Shown: positions 51,260 to 59,733, counted from the first letter of the stretch. The stretch: DNA of 64,000 nt from CAYFQB01 sp964345225 (GCA_964345225.1 CAYFQB010000003.1:25736-89735); one strand, 5' to 3'. Notes: generated by a model from the letters alone, not told the origin. Numbers and translations are program-made.

Positions 51260-52381
51260 CTATGGGCACTCTTTCTCACCACATCTACACCAGACACATG
51301 AACAGTTTTCATGGTTACAACTCAGGTCTTTCACCCTGCTTTCATATTTCTTTCTCGCGAACGGCAGAAGAAGATGTTTTAAAAAAGAATAATTGTAATG
51401 CTTTCTTAGCAGATCGCAGGGATTGATAACAGTACATTTTTTTATCAGAAATCTGTATCCTGCATGTCCAAACCTTTCGAACAGATATCTGTTAATGAGA
51501 GAGGTCTCGAGCATCGGTTTCAGCTCCTTTCTCCAGAGACTGTCATAATCAGAACCTTCGATAATACTTTTAGCTGCCAGATAACCCGATAAAATCGCAT
51601 ACCTCATCCCGAAACCCCACAAACAGTCCTGAAAACCCGCAGATTCGCCAACATAAAGTTTCTTATGGTTAATCTGAGTATCACGCATGAAAAAGTTCCC
51701 ATACCCCCCGAATTTCTTCTCATTTTCAATAGTAATGTCAAAGTTATTTTTGAAAAATCTGATCATATTCTCGAAAAATTCATCTCCTTTTCTGTATTCC
51801 CTGTATATGACTGTTGCCATTGTTCCGTATCCATCATTCACAAGGAGATATGCATATCCCTTCGGAGCGATATTATCATCAAGTACCACAACCGCCTTAT
51901 TCCCCGTTTCAGTATTGAATGTTATGCCGATAGCAATGGCATCAGCCCCTTTTGGGCCTGTTCCCACAATTGCCTTTCCATCAAAAGTGTCAAGACGGTG
52001 ATTAAAAAGTAGCTCTGCACCTGATGACAGGGCCTGCTCCTTTAAACCCGTGTCAAACGTTTCGGGCATCGTGCCTCTTTTAACAAGATAAAAAATTGGC
52101 CTGTCTGACTTTATTTCAACGGGTTTCATTCCAGGAGAGTATGCTATACCCCCATAATAAGGTACACACAGAAAATTTATCTCAATGCCGATATCTTTAA
52201 GCACATCTGTGATATCTCTCTCTGAGCTCCAGTTTTCGAGTCCCTGGAAATCTCCGTTCAGCCGATGACCCACATCCGAAGACATTTCATATACCTTAAC
52301 CGGAAATCCGTGTTTTCGAAGAACAATTGATGCTGTTAAACCCGCCGGGCCGGCACCTATTATGCTTATTGTTTCCTTCAT
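51260..52381 (-). CDS. Geranylgeranyl-reductase-like FAD oxidoreductase with Cys-rich tail
   Basis: A 373-residue flavoprotein. The N-terminal FAD-binding motif is IIGAGPAGLTASIVLRKHG, and an internal LYVGESAGFQDCLWGFGMRYA corresponds to the second FAD contact (GDAAG..P..GEG region) of the geranylgeranyl reductase/PHBH superfamily. The substrate is unknown. The C-terminal ~20 residues carry six Cys (CNHENCSCVWCRC, then EKEC), an extension that could bind an Fe-S cluster or soft metal and is not part of the family core. It lies beside the decayed micropeptide copy. Confidence 0.8.
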   Translation of the reverse strand: MKETISIIGAGPAGLTASIVLRKHGFPVKVYEMSSDVGHRLNGDFQGLENWSSERDITDVLKDIGIEINFLCVPYYGGIAYSPGMKPVEIKSDRPIFYLVKRGTMPETFDTGLKEQALSSGAELLFNHRLDTFDGKAIVGTGPKGADAIAIGITFNTETGNKAVVVLDDNIAPKGYAYLLVNDGYGTMATVIYREYRKGDEFFENMIRFFKNNFDITIENEKKFGGYGNFFMRDTQINHKKLYVGESAGFQDCLWGFGMRYAILSGYLAAKSIIEGSDYDSLWRKELKPMLETSLINRYLFERFGHAGYRFLIKKCTVINPCDLLRKHYNYSFLKHLLLPFARKKYESRVKDLSCNHENCSCVWCRCGEKECP

Positions 52382-52439
52382 AAATTACTGTCTATAACGT
52401 ACTCAATTTATCATCATACAACCTGCCAATTAATAATCC

Positions 52440-53096
52440 TCAGCGGTTCTGTCCTTTTTCACCTGAAGCTATATAAACAAAACCCATATAAAGCCCGGTC
52501 ATAGAGACATTATTCATATATTTTTTAATAGATTCCCATGGATGGCGTTCTGCTATGTCCAGACTCACCCCGAAAGGCTTTGTTATCCAGACTCCAAAGC
52601 GTATTAAAAACATCGGCATATTGTCAGGTCGCTTAAAATCCAGAATTACGAAACGCTTATGAGTTTCCAGGGCTTCTGCACCGTTTTTGATGACTGAATC
52701 ATATTCAGGAATCAGCGTGATTGCGAAAGTCGAAATAATCCCATCAACATTTTCAGGGAAACTGTAAGTTGAGGCATCGCACCGCATCAGCTCTATGTTT
52801 GTCCAGCCATTTTCATTTATCCGTTTCTCTGCCTGCATGATCATGGAATCGGTGAGATCTATTCCTATTATCCTTCCCCCATCTCCAACAGCATGTCGCA
52901 ACAAAGAGAAGTTCAGTCCCGTACCGCACCCTATCTCCACAACAGTATCCCCTGACCTTAAATGAAGAACCTCTACAGCCTTCTTCCGGTATTTATATTC
53001 CCTGAATCCGATAAGGTAGTAGAGATTGGCCGTAAGATCATAATTTTTTGCTCTTTTCCGGTAGAGTTCCGCTATCTCTTTTACTGTCAGCGCCAT
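52440..53096 (-). CDS. Class I SAM-dependent methyltransferase
   Basis: A ~218-residue soluble methyltransferase. Motif I is VEIGCGTGLNFSLLRHAVG, post-I is IIGIDLTDSMIMQAEKRI, and the DGIISTFAITLIPEYDSVI and VILDFKRPDNMP segments follow. Similar proteins are annotated as phosphatidylethanolamine or ubiquinone/menaquinone methyltransferases. The N-terminal extension to 53171 is in frame but looks non-homologous, so I place the start at the ATG at 53096, although no strong RBS is seen there. The neighbouring FAD oxidoreductase may modify the same lipid or quinone, which is inference. Confidence 0.8.
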   Translation of the reverse strand: MALTVKEIAELYRKRAKNYDLTANLYYLIGFREYKYRKKAVEVLHLRSGDTVVEIGCGTGLNFSLLRHAVGDGGRIIGIDLTDSMIMQAEKRINENGWTNIELMRCDASTYSFPENVDGIISTFAITLIPEYDSVIKNGAEALETHKRFVILDFKRPDNMPMFLIRFGVWITKPFGVSLDIAERHPWESIKKYMNNVSMTGLYMGFVYIASGEKGQNR

Positions 53097-53214
53097 ACTT
53101 TTAATACAATTATTGAAATTGCAATTATCTCGAAGTGGAACTTCAAAACACTGCCTAAATCCATTCCCCATCCATAATTCCTAAAATTCAATCCCTCCGC
53201 ATGACCAAAAAATA

Positions 53215-54219
53215 TCATAATTTTAAAGCTAATTCTATCGTGATACTGGTTCCCCTGCCTGGCTGGCTGTGAATATTCATCCTGCCCCCATGCCCGTCAA
53301 CTATTTTTTTTGCTATGGGCATTCCTAACCCTGTCCCATTGTCTTTAGTTGTATAAAAAGGGACAAAGATGTTCTCAAGTGTCTCCTTATTCATGCCTGA
53401 ACCCTGGTCATTAAGCATTATGAAGAAGGAATTCCCTGAGATTACTGTGTTAATGGTTATTGTTTGACCTTTACCGGAGGCATCAATGCCATTACTGAGA
53501 AGATTTGCTATCGCTCTCTCCATTTGGGAACGGTCAATTAATATCCGAAAGGGGGCAGATGACAGATCATATGAAATTTTCACTTCGCCTTCTTCAGCCT
53601 TTGTCTTGCAGATATCGCACGCCCTTTCGATGACATGACGAATATCTTCTTCCCGAAGCTCCAGTCGAATCGGTTTCGCAAAATCAAGCACATCGTTCAC
53701 GGTTCTTTGCATACCGTGTGCAGAATCTATTATTGCCTGAATATTACTGTCCGCGTTGACCTTTCCTTCTTTAATACGTTTTGCAAATCCGAGAATCGCT
53801 GTAAGTGGATTTTTCAGATCATGCACAATAGCAGTTGCTGCCTGACCGATGCCTGATAGATATCGCTCCTTCTGAAGCTTTTCCCTGCTCATTCTTTCGC
53901 GGTCAATAAGAACACCGGCAGAAAATGCAAGAAGACCCTGCAAAAGGAGGTGCAGGAATTTATTCGCCTCAGATGTGAAACTGCCAGTCCAGCTTATGAA
54001 GATATAGGGTATATAGAGAGCAAGAACGAATAAATATGTCAGGGCTGCTCCTCTGAGTCCGAACACAAGAGCGCCCAGGAAAACAGGCACATAATAAAAT
54101 TCCCTGTAAATATCGTGCAGTGAGTAGATCTCGGGTATGGTGGAATAATGAAGATAGGTAATAAGCAATAAGGATATGATTATAGTGATTACGTAACTCC
54201 TTCTTCGGCTTATCATCAC
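53215..54219 (-). CDS. Membrane sensor histidine kinase
   Basis: A 334-residue kinase. Three or four N-terminal hydrophobic helices (~5-110) form a DUF4118/MASE-like sensor region. The H box is ATAIVHDLKNPLTAILG (His ~132) and the ATP-binding domain contains ANLLSNGIDASG, NDQGSGM and GTGLGMPIAKKIVDGHGG. No response regulator is adjacent. It is a typical NtrB/ZraS-like kinase (H-D-L-K-N-P). Its place inside the metal island suggests control of metal genes, but this is inference. Confidence 0.92.
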   Translation of the reverse strand: MMISRRRSYVITIIISLLLITYLHYSTIPEIYSLHDIYREFYYVPVFLGALVFGLRGAALTYLFVLALYIPYIFISWTGSFTSEANKFLHLLLQGLLAFSAGVLIDRERMSREKLQKERYLSGIGQAATAIVHDLKNPLTAILGFAKRIKEGKVNADSNIQAIIDSAHGMQRTVNDVLDFAKPIRLELREEDIRHVIERACDICKTKAEEGEVKISYDLSSAPFRILIDRSQMERAIANLLSNGIDASGKGQTITINTVISGNSFFIMLNDQGSGMNKETLENIFVPFYTTKDNGTGLGMPIAKKIVDGHGGRMNIHSQPGRGTSITIELALKL

Positions 54220-54379
54220 ATCTCTGCCCGCTTGTGACTAAAAAGGTTGCAATTCCTCATTTTTTACCTCCCCTCTACCATATGTTCTTCATCTTTCAAA
54301 AGGACATTATGAGGATTCTCCATTTTTTCCATGCACATTAATCATTTATTAATCGTTCATTGCTATTTCTGGTCAGGCT

Positions 54380-55441
54380 TCAACCTCCTTTTGCATGGAG
54401 AATATACTGCCTTGCTGCCAGCGCCGCTTTTGCCCCTTCGCCTGAAGCGATGATAATTCTTTTGCCGAAGGCATTGGTAACGTCACCTGCTGCAAAGATG
54501 CCCTGATGAGAAGTAGAGCAGTCTGGATTGACTTCTATCTCTCTACGTTCATTGCATTTAACAAGATGAGAGACAACCGCAGTATTGGGCTGAAGTCCTA
54601 TCGCAATAAAAACCCCCCTAACCGGCAGAGTGATGGTCGCTCCCTCTGCTTTTTTTCTGACCGTTATGCCCGAAAGTGTCTCATTCCCGGTTAATTCCAG
54701 AACCTTATAGCTTTCGTATTTATACACGTTATTAAAGCTGAGGATTTTTTCAATTACAGAAGGATCTGCTGTCAGTTCCGTGTCACTGACAATGTATATC
54801 TTCCCTGCAATCTCGTGAAGGTTCTTAACCATCTGCAATGCCGAATTGCCGCCGCCTATAACAGCCACGTCTTCTTTGTGGACAAAGGAAAAATCCTGTA
54901 AGTTTCCGTAAAAGACACCTCTCCTCTGAAATTCCTCCTCTCCGGGCACATCGAGACGTCTTCGGCTCATGCCAGTGGCTATTATTAACGTTTTCGAAAA
55001 ATACCTGTTCAATTCCGAGGTCGTAACATGGAATCCTCTTTCTGCAGGCTCAATCTTCTCTATTTCCGAGATGAGATGGTCAATATAATGCGAATGTATT
55101 AACTGATACAGGAACTTCTCGATGAGTTCAGGTCCTGTTATGAAATCGAACCCCATATAATTAGCGATCTTTGTGCTGTCGATCGCCTGTCCTCCAAGGT
55201 CTTTAGTGATAAGAAGGGCATCCATCCTGAGGGTTGCCGCATATACAGCAGCAGTCAGTCCGGCAGGACCGCCTCCGATAATTATAAGGTCGTATGATGT
55301 ACGCGGGAGTTTACATACCCTTTCATTCAGAAACCTTTCCCTGCATCCTTCTGAACAGAAATAATAAATATCTCCATCACATTCTGCTGTAAAGGCATCC
55401 TTCTCATTAACTTCCATATTGCATACGGGGTCTCTCTTCAT
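54380..55441 (-). CDS. YHS-thioredoxin-reductase-like fusion lacking the redox CxxC
   Basis: A 353-residue flavoprotein. Residues 1-43 are a YHS domain (KRDPVCNMEV, then YYFCSEGCRERF). The remainder is thioredoxin reductase-like: FAD-binding IIGGGPAGLTAAVYAATL, ATG motif LIIATGMSRRRLDVPGE, NADPH-binding VAVIGGGNSALQMVKNL and GIFAAGDVTN. The CxxC active site expected in GVSYCATCDG is replaced by GVFYGNLQDF, so it cannot reduce thioredoxin by the usual dithiol relay. It may act as an NAD(P)H-flavin or ferredoxin-type reductase, with the YHS domain as metal sensor or metal substrate site. This would fit NADPH-driven metal reduction, as inference. Confidence 0.9.
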   Translation of the reverse strand: MKRDPVCNMEVNEKDAFTAECDGDIYYFCSEGCRERFLNERVCKLPRTSYDLIIIGGGPAGLTAAVYAATLRMDALLITKDLGGQAIDSTKIANYMGFDFITGPELIEKFLYQLIHSHYIDHLISEIEKIEPAERGFHVTTSELNRYFSKTLIIATGMSRRRLDVPGEEEFQRRGVFYGNLQDFSFVHKEDVAVIGGGNSALQMVKNLHEIAGKIYIVSDTELTADPSVIEKILSFNNVYKYESYKVLELTGNETLSGITVRKKAEGATITLPVRGVFIAIGLQPNTAVVSHLVKCNERREIEVNPDCSTSHQGIFAAGDVTNAFGKRIIIASGEGAKAALAARQYILHAKGG

Positions 55442-55510
55442 TGATTCAGCCCCTTGCTCAGTTGGGCAGACCTATACGTGCTGATGTACTGGATTCCGGT
55501 TCTTTTATTA

Positions 55511-55900
55511 TTATCTCATCATATCAAGTCTTCGCTCGGTATCCATCATCCTCTGTTCAAGCATTCGCATATCACCTTGTGATGATTCACCCTTCTGCAA
55601 CATCCGTGACAGGTCCATCATGTATGTTGACATCTCATTCATGATCCCGGACATTCCGCCCATGTTTTCAGGGCTCATTCCCTTATCCATCACATCCGAC
55701 ATCTTCTGCATCATGTCTGTCATCCGGTTCATCATATTCATCATTCCGCCCTGGCCCATCTGCCCCTGCTGTTCTTCCATCATCCCGCTGCCCATCATCC
55801 CCTGCCCGCTGTATCCACCGGACATTCCGCCCATCTGGGAAAGGCCGTAACCCGCAGACAATGCTATTGAAATAATAATTGCAAACAATATCTTTTTCAT
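55511..55900 (-). CDS. Met/Gln/Gly-rich periplasmic metal-binding protein
   Basis: A 129-residue exported protein with a clean signal peptide (MKKILFAIIISIALSAGYGLS). The mature chain is extremely Met-rich: repeats such as GMMGSGMMEEQQGQMGQ and MMNMMNRMTDMMQKMSD. Methionine-rich proteins bind Cu(I) or Ag(I) in the periplasm. The second half is helical (MLEQRMMDTERRLDMM). No enzymatic domain. It sits between the second Cys-rich micropeptide and the YHS-reductase and is probably part of the same leftward unit. Confidence 0.8.
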   Translation of the reverse strand: MKKILFAIIISIALSAGYGLSQMGGMSGGYSGQGMMGSGMMEEQQGQMGQGGMMNMMNRMTDMMQKMSDVMDKGMSPENMGGMSGIMNEMSTYMMDLSRMLQKGESSQGDMRMLEQRMMDTERRLDMMR

Positions 55901-55959
55901 AAAATTCCTCTATTGACTGTATTGTGCATATATTTAGTGACTCAAGCCTGTAAAAGCCT

Positions 55960-56022
55960 TCAGCAGGAACTGTGGCACTTACAGGTAAGGGCTTCCCTTT
56001 TTGTTACCTTCCTTATAGTCAT
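55960..56022 (-). CDS. 20-residue Cys-rich micropeptide, copy B (TCKCHSSC family)
   Basis: A short gene encoding MTIRKVTKREALTCKCHSSC and then TGA, preceded by the Shine-Dalgarno AGGGGGGTGAT. The last ten residues are identical to copy A at 17465-17527, while the N-terminal half differs but keeps its basic character. Conservation of the Cys-containing half at two unlinked loci argues for selection on the peptide. It lies between the CCH-tailed remnant at 56098-56160 and the Met-rich protein. The Cys-x-Cys-His-x-x-Cys motif suggests metal binding, possibly copper in view of the neighbours. Confidence 0.7.
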   Translation of the reverse strand: MTIRKVTKREALTCKCHSSC

Positions 56023-56097
56023 AGTATCACCCCCCTTATTTACATATTCTCATAAAAATCAGCATTTTCAAATCTTTTTTTTGATACTATTAAACAG

Positions 56098-56160
56098 TCA
56101 GTGGCAGCATCCATGGCCGTCTTTGTATGGTTTTTCATCATCCGAAACAGCTTTTCTTGT
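56098..56160 (-). pseudogene. Remnant of a second CCH-tailed membrane protein
   Basis: Directly after the TAA stop of the upstream protein, the same frame continues open for 20 codons to a TGA, reading TRKAVSDDEKPYKDGHGCCH. This matches the tail of the small protein at 17579-17755 (GEKPHKGGHGCCH). It has no start or membrane helix. Either a deletion fused the tail of a lost gene to its neighbour, or the TAA is read through. The 3' flanks also resemble each other. Confidence 0.6.
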
Positions 56161-56622
56161 TTACTCCGTATTCCATTCATATACTCTATTCTGGATTTTC
56201 GGAATCCCTCTGATGTTGATTTTAAAGCTGCTGAGCTCCTCTCCGATATCAAAAATAATTTTGCCATACGAATGATGTCCGCTCGGCCTCTTTGCTTCAA
56301 TCGGATTTATCGTTTTTCCTCCATACTCTAAAGTTGTTATTTTTACCAGATCGAACGCTCCGAGATCGACTGAGTGGGTATTCATGGCTACTTTGACCAC
56401 GAGTCTGTTGTCATTAATCAATCCGGGGGTAAGCTGAATTTCAACATCGCCGTCTTCCAGACTTCCGGTAGTCTTTGCACTGAATGTTGCTTTTCCTGTC
56501 TCTGTGGCCACTGCATCCGATGGATTATCTGTCCAGATCCTCGGGATGGATGCAACAGCAAATACTATTGCAATCCCAACCGACACAGAAAGTAAAAATA
56601 TATTTATCTTCTTCATATTCAT
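56161..56622 (-). CDS. Periplasmic beta-rich protein of unknown function
   Basis: A 153-residue protein with an N-terminal signal or anchor (INIFLLSVSVGIAIVFAV), followed by a beta-rich domain with an SLEDGDVEIQLTP start and KVAMNTHSVDLGAFDLVKI strand. His residues in SGHHSYGK and NTHSVDL might bind metal, reminiscent of CopC/PCuAC-like periplasmic copper proteins, but the motifs are not diagnostic. It ends in TAA, after which the frame continues as the CCH remnant. An aaggagg RBS precedes the start. Confidence 0.65.
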   Translation of the reverse strand: MNMKKINIFLLSVSVGIAIVFAVASIPRIWTDNPSDAVATETGKATFSAKTTGSLEDGDVEIQLTPGLINDNRLVVKVAMNTHSVDLGAFDLVKITTLEYGGKTINPIEAKRPSGHHSYGKIIFDIGEELSSFKINIRGIPKIQNRVYEWNTE

Positions 56623-56631
56623 GTCTCCTCC

Positions 56632-57222
56632 TTACAGGCTTTTATATAGGGTTACCAAAAAAGTAAAAACACTTAATACACTTACAGCATAAAGAGACTT
56701 CTTCATATCGAGCTTCATGAGAACATCAAATATTTTCTGTCCCCTGTGGTACAGGTCATGTTTCTGTATTATCTTCAGCATCAGAGTAACGCCGATGAGG
56801 TTCGACAGGACTCCAACTATGATGAATAGATTCTGATACTGGTTCAGAAAAACAGCGGCTGCAGAAACACCCAAAATCGGCAGAATATCTGTTACATGAT
56901 GAGCGCAACATGCAACCATCGAAGTAGTTGAAATACCTCCAGCAGCAGCTACGGTCGAGGTTGCGACGCCTGATGATTTTCTCATTTTCATTGCACCCCT
57001 AATATATGTATAAAGACCGACCTGTATACTGAATCCCGTAACCAGCAATGCTATCCAGTACCATATCTCCCTGAACTGCTCAATTGAGTGACTGAATGAA
57101 TTTGCAACAGTTAGGATAAGGAAATAGACCGCTAGCAGAGTTGCTCCGGCGAACATTCCGAAGATAATTGGTTTTTTTATCAAAAATTGTTCCTTGTAGC
57201 TTCCTGCAGTCAGTTCATTCAT
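56632..57222 (-). CDS. Membrane protein with ACCAHH motif
   Basis: A 196-residue membrane protein with five hydrophobic helices. The central SMVACCAHHVTDILPILG motif combines vicinal Cys with two His and is followed by a further helix. This is the sort of metal-binding membrane motif seen in mercury or copper uptake proteins, but it is not MerT or MerC by sequence. It starts the leftward unit that includes the periplasmic beta-rich protein, micropeptide B and the Met-rich protein. Likely a metal transporter or chaperone; substrate unknown. Confidence 0.7.
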   Translation of the reverse strand: MNELTAGSYKEQFLIKKPIIFGMFAGATLLAVYFLILTVANSFSHSIEQFREIWYWIALLVTGFSIQVGLYTYIRGAMKMRKSSGVATSTVAAAGGISTTSMVACCAHHVTDILPILGVSAAAVFLNQYQNLFIIVGVLSNLIGVTLMLKIIQKHDLYHRGQKIFDVLMKLDMKKSLYAVSVLSVFTFLVTLYKSL

Positions 57223-57238
57223 TGTCGTGATCTCATTT

Positions 57239-57355
57239 TCATAATAGTTTCAATGATTTCTCATAATCAAGAAATGTGTGATTGGGCGAAAGCAACAGAA
57301 TCAACCAGAAGAGACCTGATTTTCCGGCTCCTCTGAAAAATATCAGGGTTACCAC
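57239..57355 (-). CDS. Possible small membrane peptide (weak)
   Basis: A 38-residue GTG-started frame, reading MVTLIFFRGAGKSGLFWLIL and continuing with a hydrophobic segment and LDYEKSLKLL. The frame stays open upstream without another start. It ends just before the ACCAHH gene. The amino acid composition is protein-like, but there is no clear RBS; it may be a fragment of an older gene. Confidence 0.25.
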   Translation of the reverse strand: MVTLIFFRGAGKSGLFWLILLLSPNHTFLDYEKSLKLL

Positions 57356-57956
57356 TCTGCCGGGAAGTATGACACTGGAAGATACTATTTCGACGGTCTG
57401 TACCTTTTATTTTATTTTTCAAAAGAAGGACATCCGTTTGCATACCTTTTACCCATAATCCTAAAACACTTCGCTATTATTTTTAGGGTACCAATTAAAT
57501 GCGAAGAAAAAATGAGAAAAATATGAAAGATTTATGAAGATTTTCTTATGACCTTCCCTCTCACTTGTAAGTGTTTACTTCCTACTGCATCGTTCCTACT
57601 TTTTTTCCTTCTGCAATCTGAATTCTGAGTTCTGACTTCTGATTATGGCGCCCCCTGTCCTCCTCATCAGATCCCGACTTGTCGGGGCAGGAATCCCTTC
57701 AGTTTATTCAGGGTAAACTCTCCCGAAAATCGGGATTTAGGAATATGAAAAATGGGATTTTACAAGGCATGTACCATATGGTTCATGCCAAGTGCTTGAA
57801 AATACCGTATAAACCCTTGATACTAAACCCCGTAGAAAGGATAGGGCTTTATTTACGGGGCAAGGCTTTACAGCCATTTTCATCTTCGATGTAGTTTGAT
57901 GATTTTATGGTGTTTTTGACATACTTTTTTCACGATTTTATCACGCTGGAATCAAA

Positions 57957-57976
57957 GCTACCTCCGGGGTGTAAGT
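57957..57976. repeat. Dispersed palindrome, decayed copy
   Basis: The right arm GGTGTAAG with the TCCGG core is intact and followed by TTTTAGGT, but the left arm has lost bases (GCTACC). Part of the GGTGCAAG family. Confidence 0.7.
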
Positions 57977-58193
57977 TTTAGGTATTTGTCACAGTTCAAG
58001 GGCTGACCCTTTAGCTTTATACGAAAATACAAATAATTTCACTGCTATGATTAAAATCATTTTTAACGTGTAAGAAAAGTATTAATATAACTATAAAAGC
58101 TAAGGTAGTTATGGAAATTCCTTTCATCATAAACGGGAAGAGTATATATTTAGACAGTAAAACTCCTCCAAAACACATTATAAAAAAGAATCA

Positions 58194-59384
58194 ATGAAGA
58201 ATATGTTTACACCCTTTGCTGCACTTTGCACTGTGGGGTTTTTTGCGAGGTTTTCATACTCACTGGCAAGGAGTCCAGTGCTGCCCCTTTTTGCGTTATA
58301 TCTTGGAGCAGGCCCTGAGGTTATAGGGTTTATCGTAGGTATATCCACTGTTACCGGAATCTTTTTCAAACTTCCATCAGGAGCATTGTCTGATGTCATC
58401 GGAAGAAGGAAAACAATGCTCACTGGTCTTTTTGTATTTGCTATTATGCCTTTTACTTATCTAATGGTTAAAGATTATTACACTTTAATCATTGTTAGAT
58501 TTTTGCACGGCCTCGCAACTTCTATATATGGTCCGGTTTCCATGGCTATCGTTGCAGATATTGCAAAGGGTAAAAAAGGGGAAATGCTTTCATGGTTTTC
58601 CTCTGTAACAATAATCGGGAATCTTTTAGGGGCGCCGGTTGGCGGCTTTATACTCCACAGTATATCAGGAAATACATCAGCTGCTAATTTTTATACAGCA
58701 TACCTTGTAAGCGGTTTTTCAGGCTTGATGTCGCTGATTCTTGCCTTTGGTTTATTGAAAGAAAAAGAGACCGTCGAAAAAGGAGCGGGAATAAAAGAAT
58801 CCACTCTTCGATTCATATCAGGAATAAAAGAAGTGATAAGTGATAAAAGAATTGTTATCACGTCGAATATGGAAGGACTTCAGAATATGGCTATGGGTGC
58901 ATTAGAGGCATTTCTTCCTATTTATGCAGTTACAATTGCTGGGCTAAATGAATTTCAGGCAGGCCTTTTATGGGGAATCCAGATATTAGTGATAATAATA
59001 TCAAAACCAGTAATGGGAAAGATTTCTGACAGATATGGAAGGAAACCTATAATAATTTCCGGAATGATTTTATGTGCTTTATCATTCGGAATAATTCCCC
59101 TTCTGAAAGATTTTTATTTGCTCGTGATTACCGCTATGTTTTTTGGTTTAGGAGAGGCATTTGTAACTTCTTCTACGGCTGCACTTGTTGCCGATATGTG
59201 TAAAGAAAAGAATTTTGGTACTGCTATGGGAACATTCGGAACGATATTTGATGTAGGCCATGCATCAGGTCCTATACTCTCAGGAATTTTAATAGCACAA
59301 TTTGATTATTTATATGCCTTCTGGATTATAAGTGCTTTATTAATCACTTCAATTCCGGTGTTTATGCTGGGAGTAAAAAAATAA
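58194..59384 (+). CDS. Major facilitator superfamily transporter
   Basis: A 396-residue transporter with 12 hydrophobic helices. The MFS loop 2-3 signature is GALSDVIGRRKTML and the corresponding element in the second half is GKISDRYGRKPIIISG. GAPVGGFIL and DVGHASGPILSGILIA resemble drug:proton antiporter motifs. Substrate unknown; a drug or small organic compound exporter is most likely. No strong Shine-Dalgarno is visible. Monocistronic, with repeats on both sides. Confidence 0.92.
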   Translation: MKNMFTPFAALCTVGFFARFSYSLARSPVLPLFALYLGAGPEVIGFIVGISTVTGIFFKLPSGALSDVIGRRKTMLTGLFVFAIMPFTYLMVKDYYTLIIVRFLHGLATSIYGPVSMAIVADIAKGKKGEMLSWFSSVTIIGNLLGAPVGGFILHSISGNTSAANFYTAYLVSGFSGLMSLILAFGLLKEKETVEKGAGIKESTLRFISGIKEVISDKRIVITSNMEGLQNMAMGALEAFLPIYAVTIAGLNEFQAGLLWGIQILVIIISKPVMGKISDRYGRKPIIISGMILCALSFGIIPLLKDFYLLVITAMFFGLGEAFVTSSTAALVADMCKEKNFGTAMGTFGTIFDVGHASGPILSGILIAQFDYLYAFWIISALLITSIPVFMLGVKK

Positions 59385-59406
59385 CATCAGTAGAAAATGA
59401 ATCTAC

Positions 59407-59457
59407 GGGACATTGTTTCCTAATGTGAATAACTAAATTAAGATAAAAATGTTCTTA
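59407..59457. repeat. 51-bp exact repeat, copy 2
   Basis: Identical to 37361-37411. The 3' neighbour GCAATATCAAAAG recurs here at 59480-59492, after 22 extra bases. Confidence 0.9.
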
Positions 59458-59566
59458 TGATAATTAAGGTGAACACCCTGCAATATCAAAAGTTATTTAA
59501 TTGTTAAATAAGTAATGCTAGGAAACTACGTCCCTTACTTCCTATTCATAGGATTTATGGCGCCTC

Positions 59567-59589
59567 ACTTGCACCTCCGGGGTGCAAGT
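59567..59589. repeat. Dispersed palindrome, copy 5 (perfect)
   Basis: Perfect arms ACTTGCACC / GGTGCAAGT around TCCGG, in the longer context GCGCCTC...TTTTAGGGTAT that is shared with the 63452 copy. Confidence 0.92.
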
Positions 59590-59733
59590 TTTAGGGTATA
59601 TCTAGAATCTCAATTATTAAGTCTGACCCCACAAAGGACCCCTATTGCACTTTTTTTATTGTTTGGATATGCTTGGGATGAAAAACAGGACGTGTCCCCG
59701 ATTTTTAGAAATATAAATTAAAAGGGAAATGAG

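Larger units (their letters stand above)
57223..58193. other. Long intergenic region, mostly without genes
   Basis: About 970 bases. It contains a degenerate palindrome copy (57957-57976), a CCCCGTA...TACGGGG dyad (~57827-57860), a short AATTCTGAGTTCTGACTTCTG stretch, and one weak minus-strand frame (57239-57355). The frame at 57679-57894 is not supported. The region probably separates the metal island from the MFS gene. Confidence 0.55.
59385..59733. other. Intergenic region with two repeat families
   Basis: Contains the second copy of the 51-bp repeat (59407-59457), a palindrome copy (59567-59589) with its extended 3' part (TTTTAGGGTATATCTAGAAT...), and an element ending GTGTCCCCGATTTTTAG at ~59690. 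No gene is supported. Confidence 0.6.

Noticed and set aside
56040..56300. 86-codon minus-strand frame near the CCH remnant
   Set aside because: Out of frame with the conserved CCH tail and the periplasmic gene; no RBS.
57679..57894. 71-codon frame in the long gap
   Set aside because: Weak TTG start, no RBS, crosses a CCCGACTTGTCGGG dyad and a GGGG dyad.
59515..59721. 68-codon frame containing APHLHLRGASF
   Set aside because: That segment is the translation of the palindromic repeat (the same string appears at 26.9 kb), so the frame is repeat-derived.
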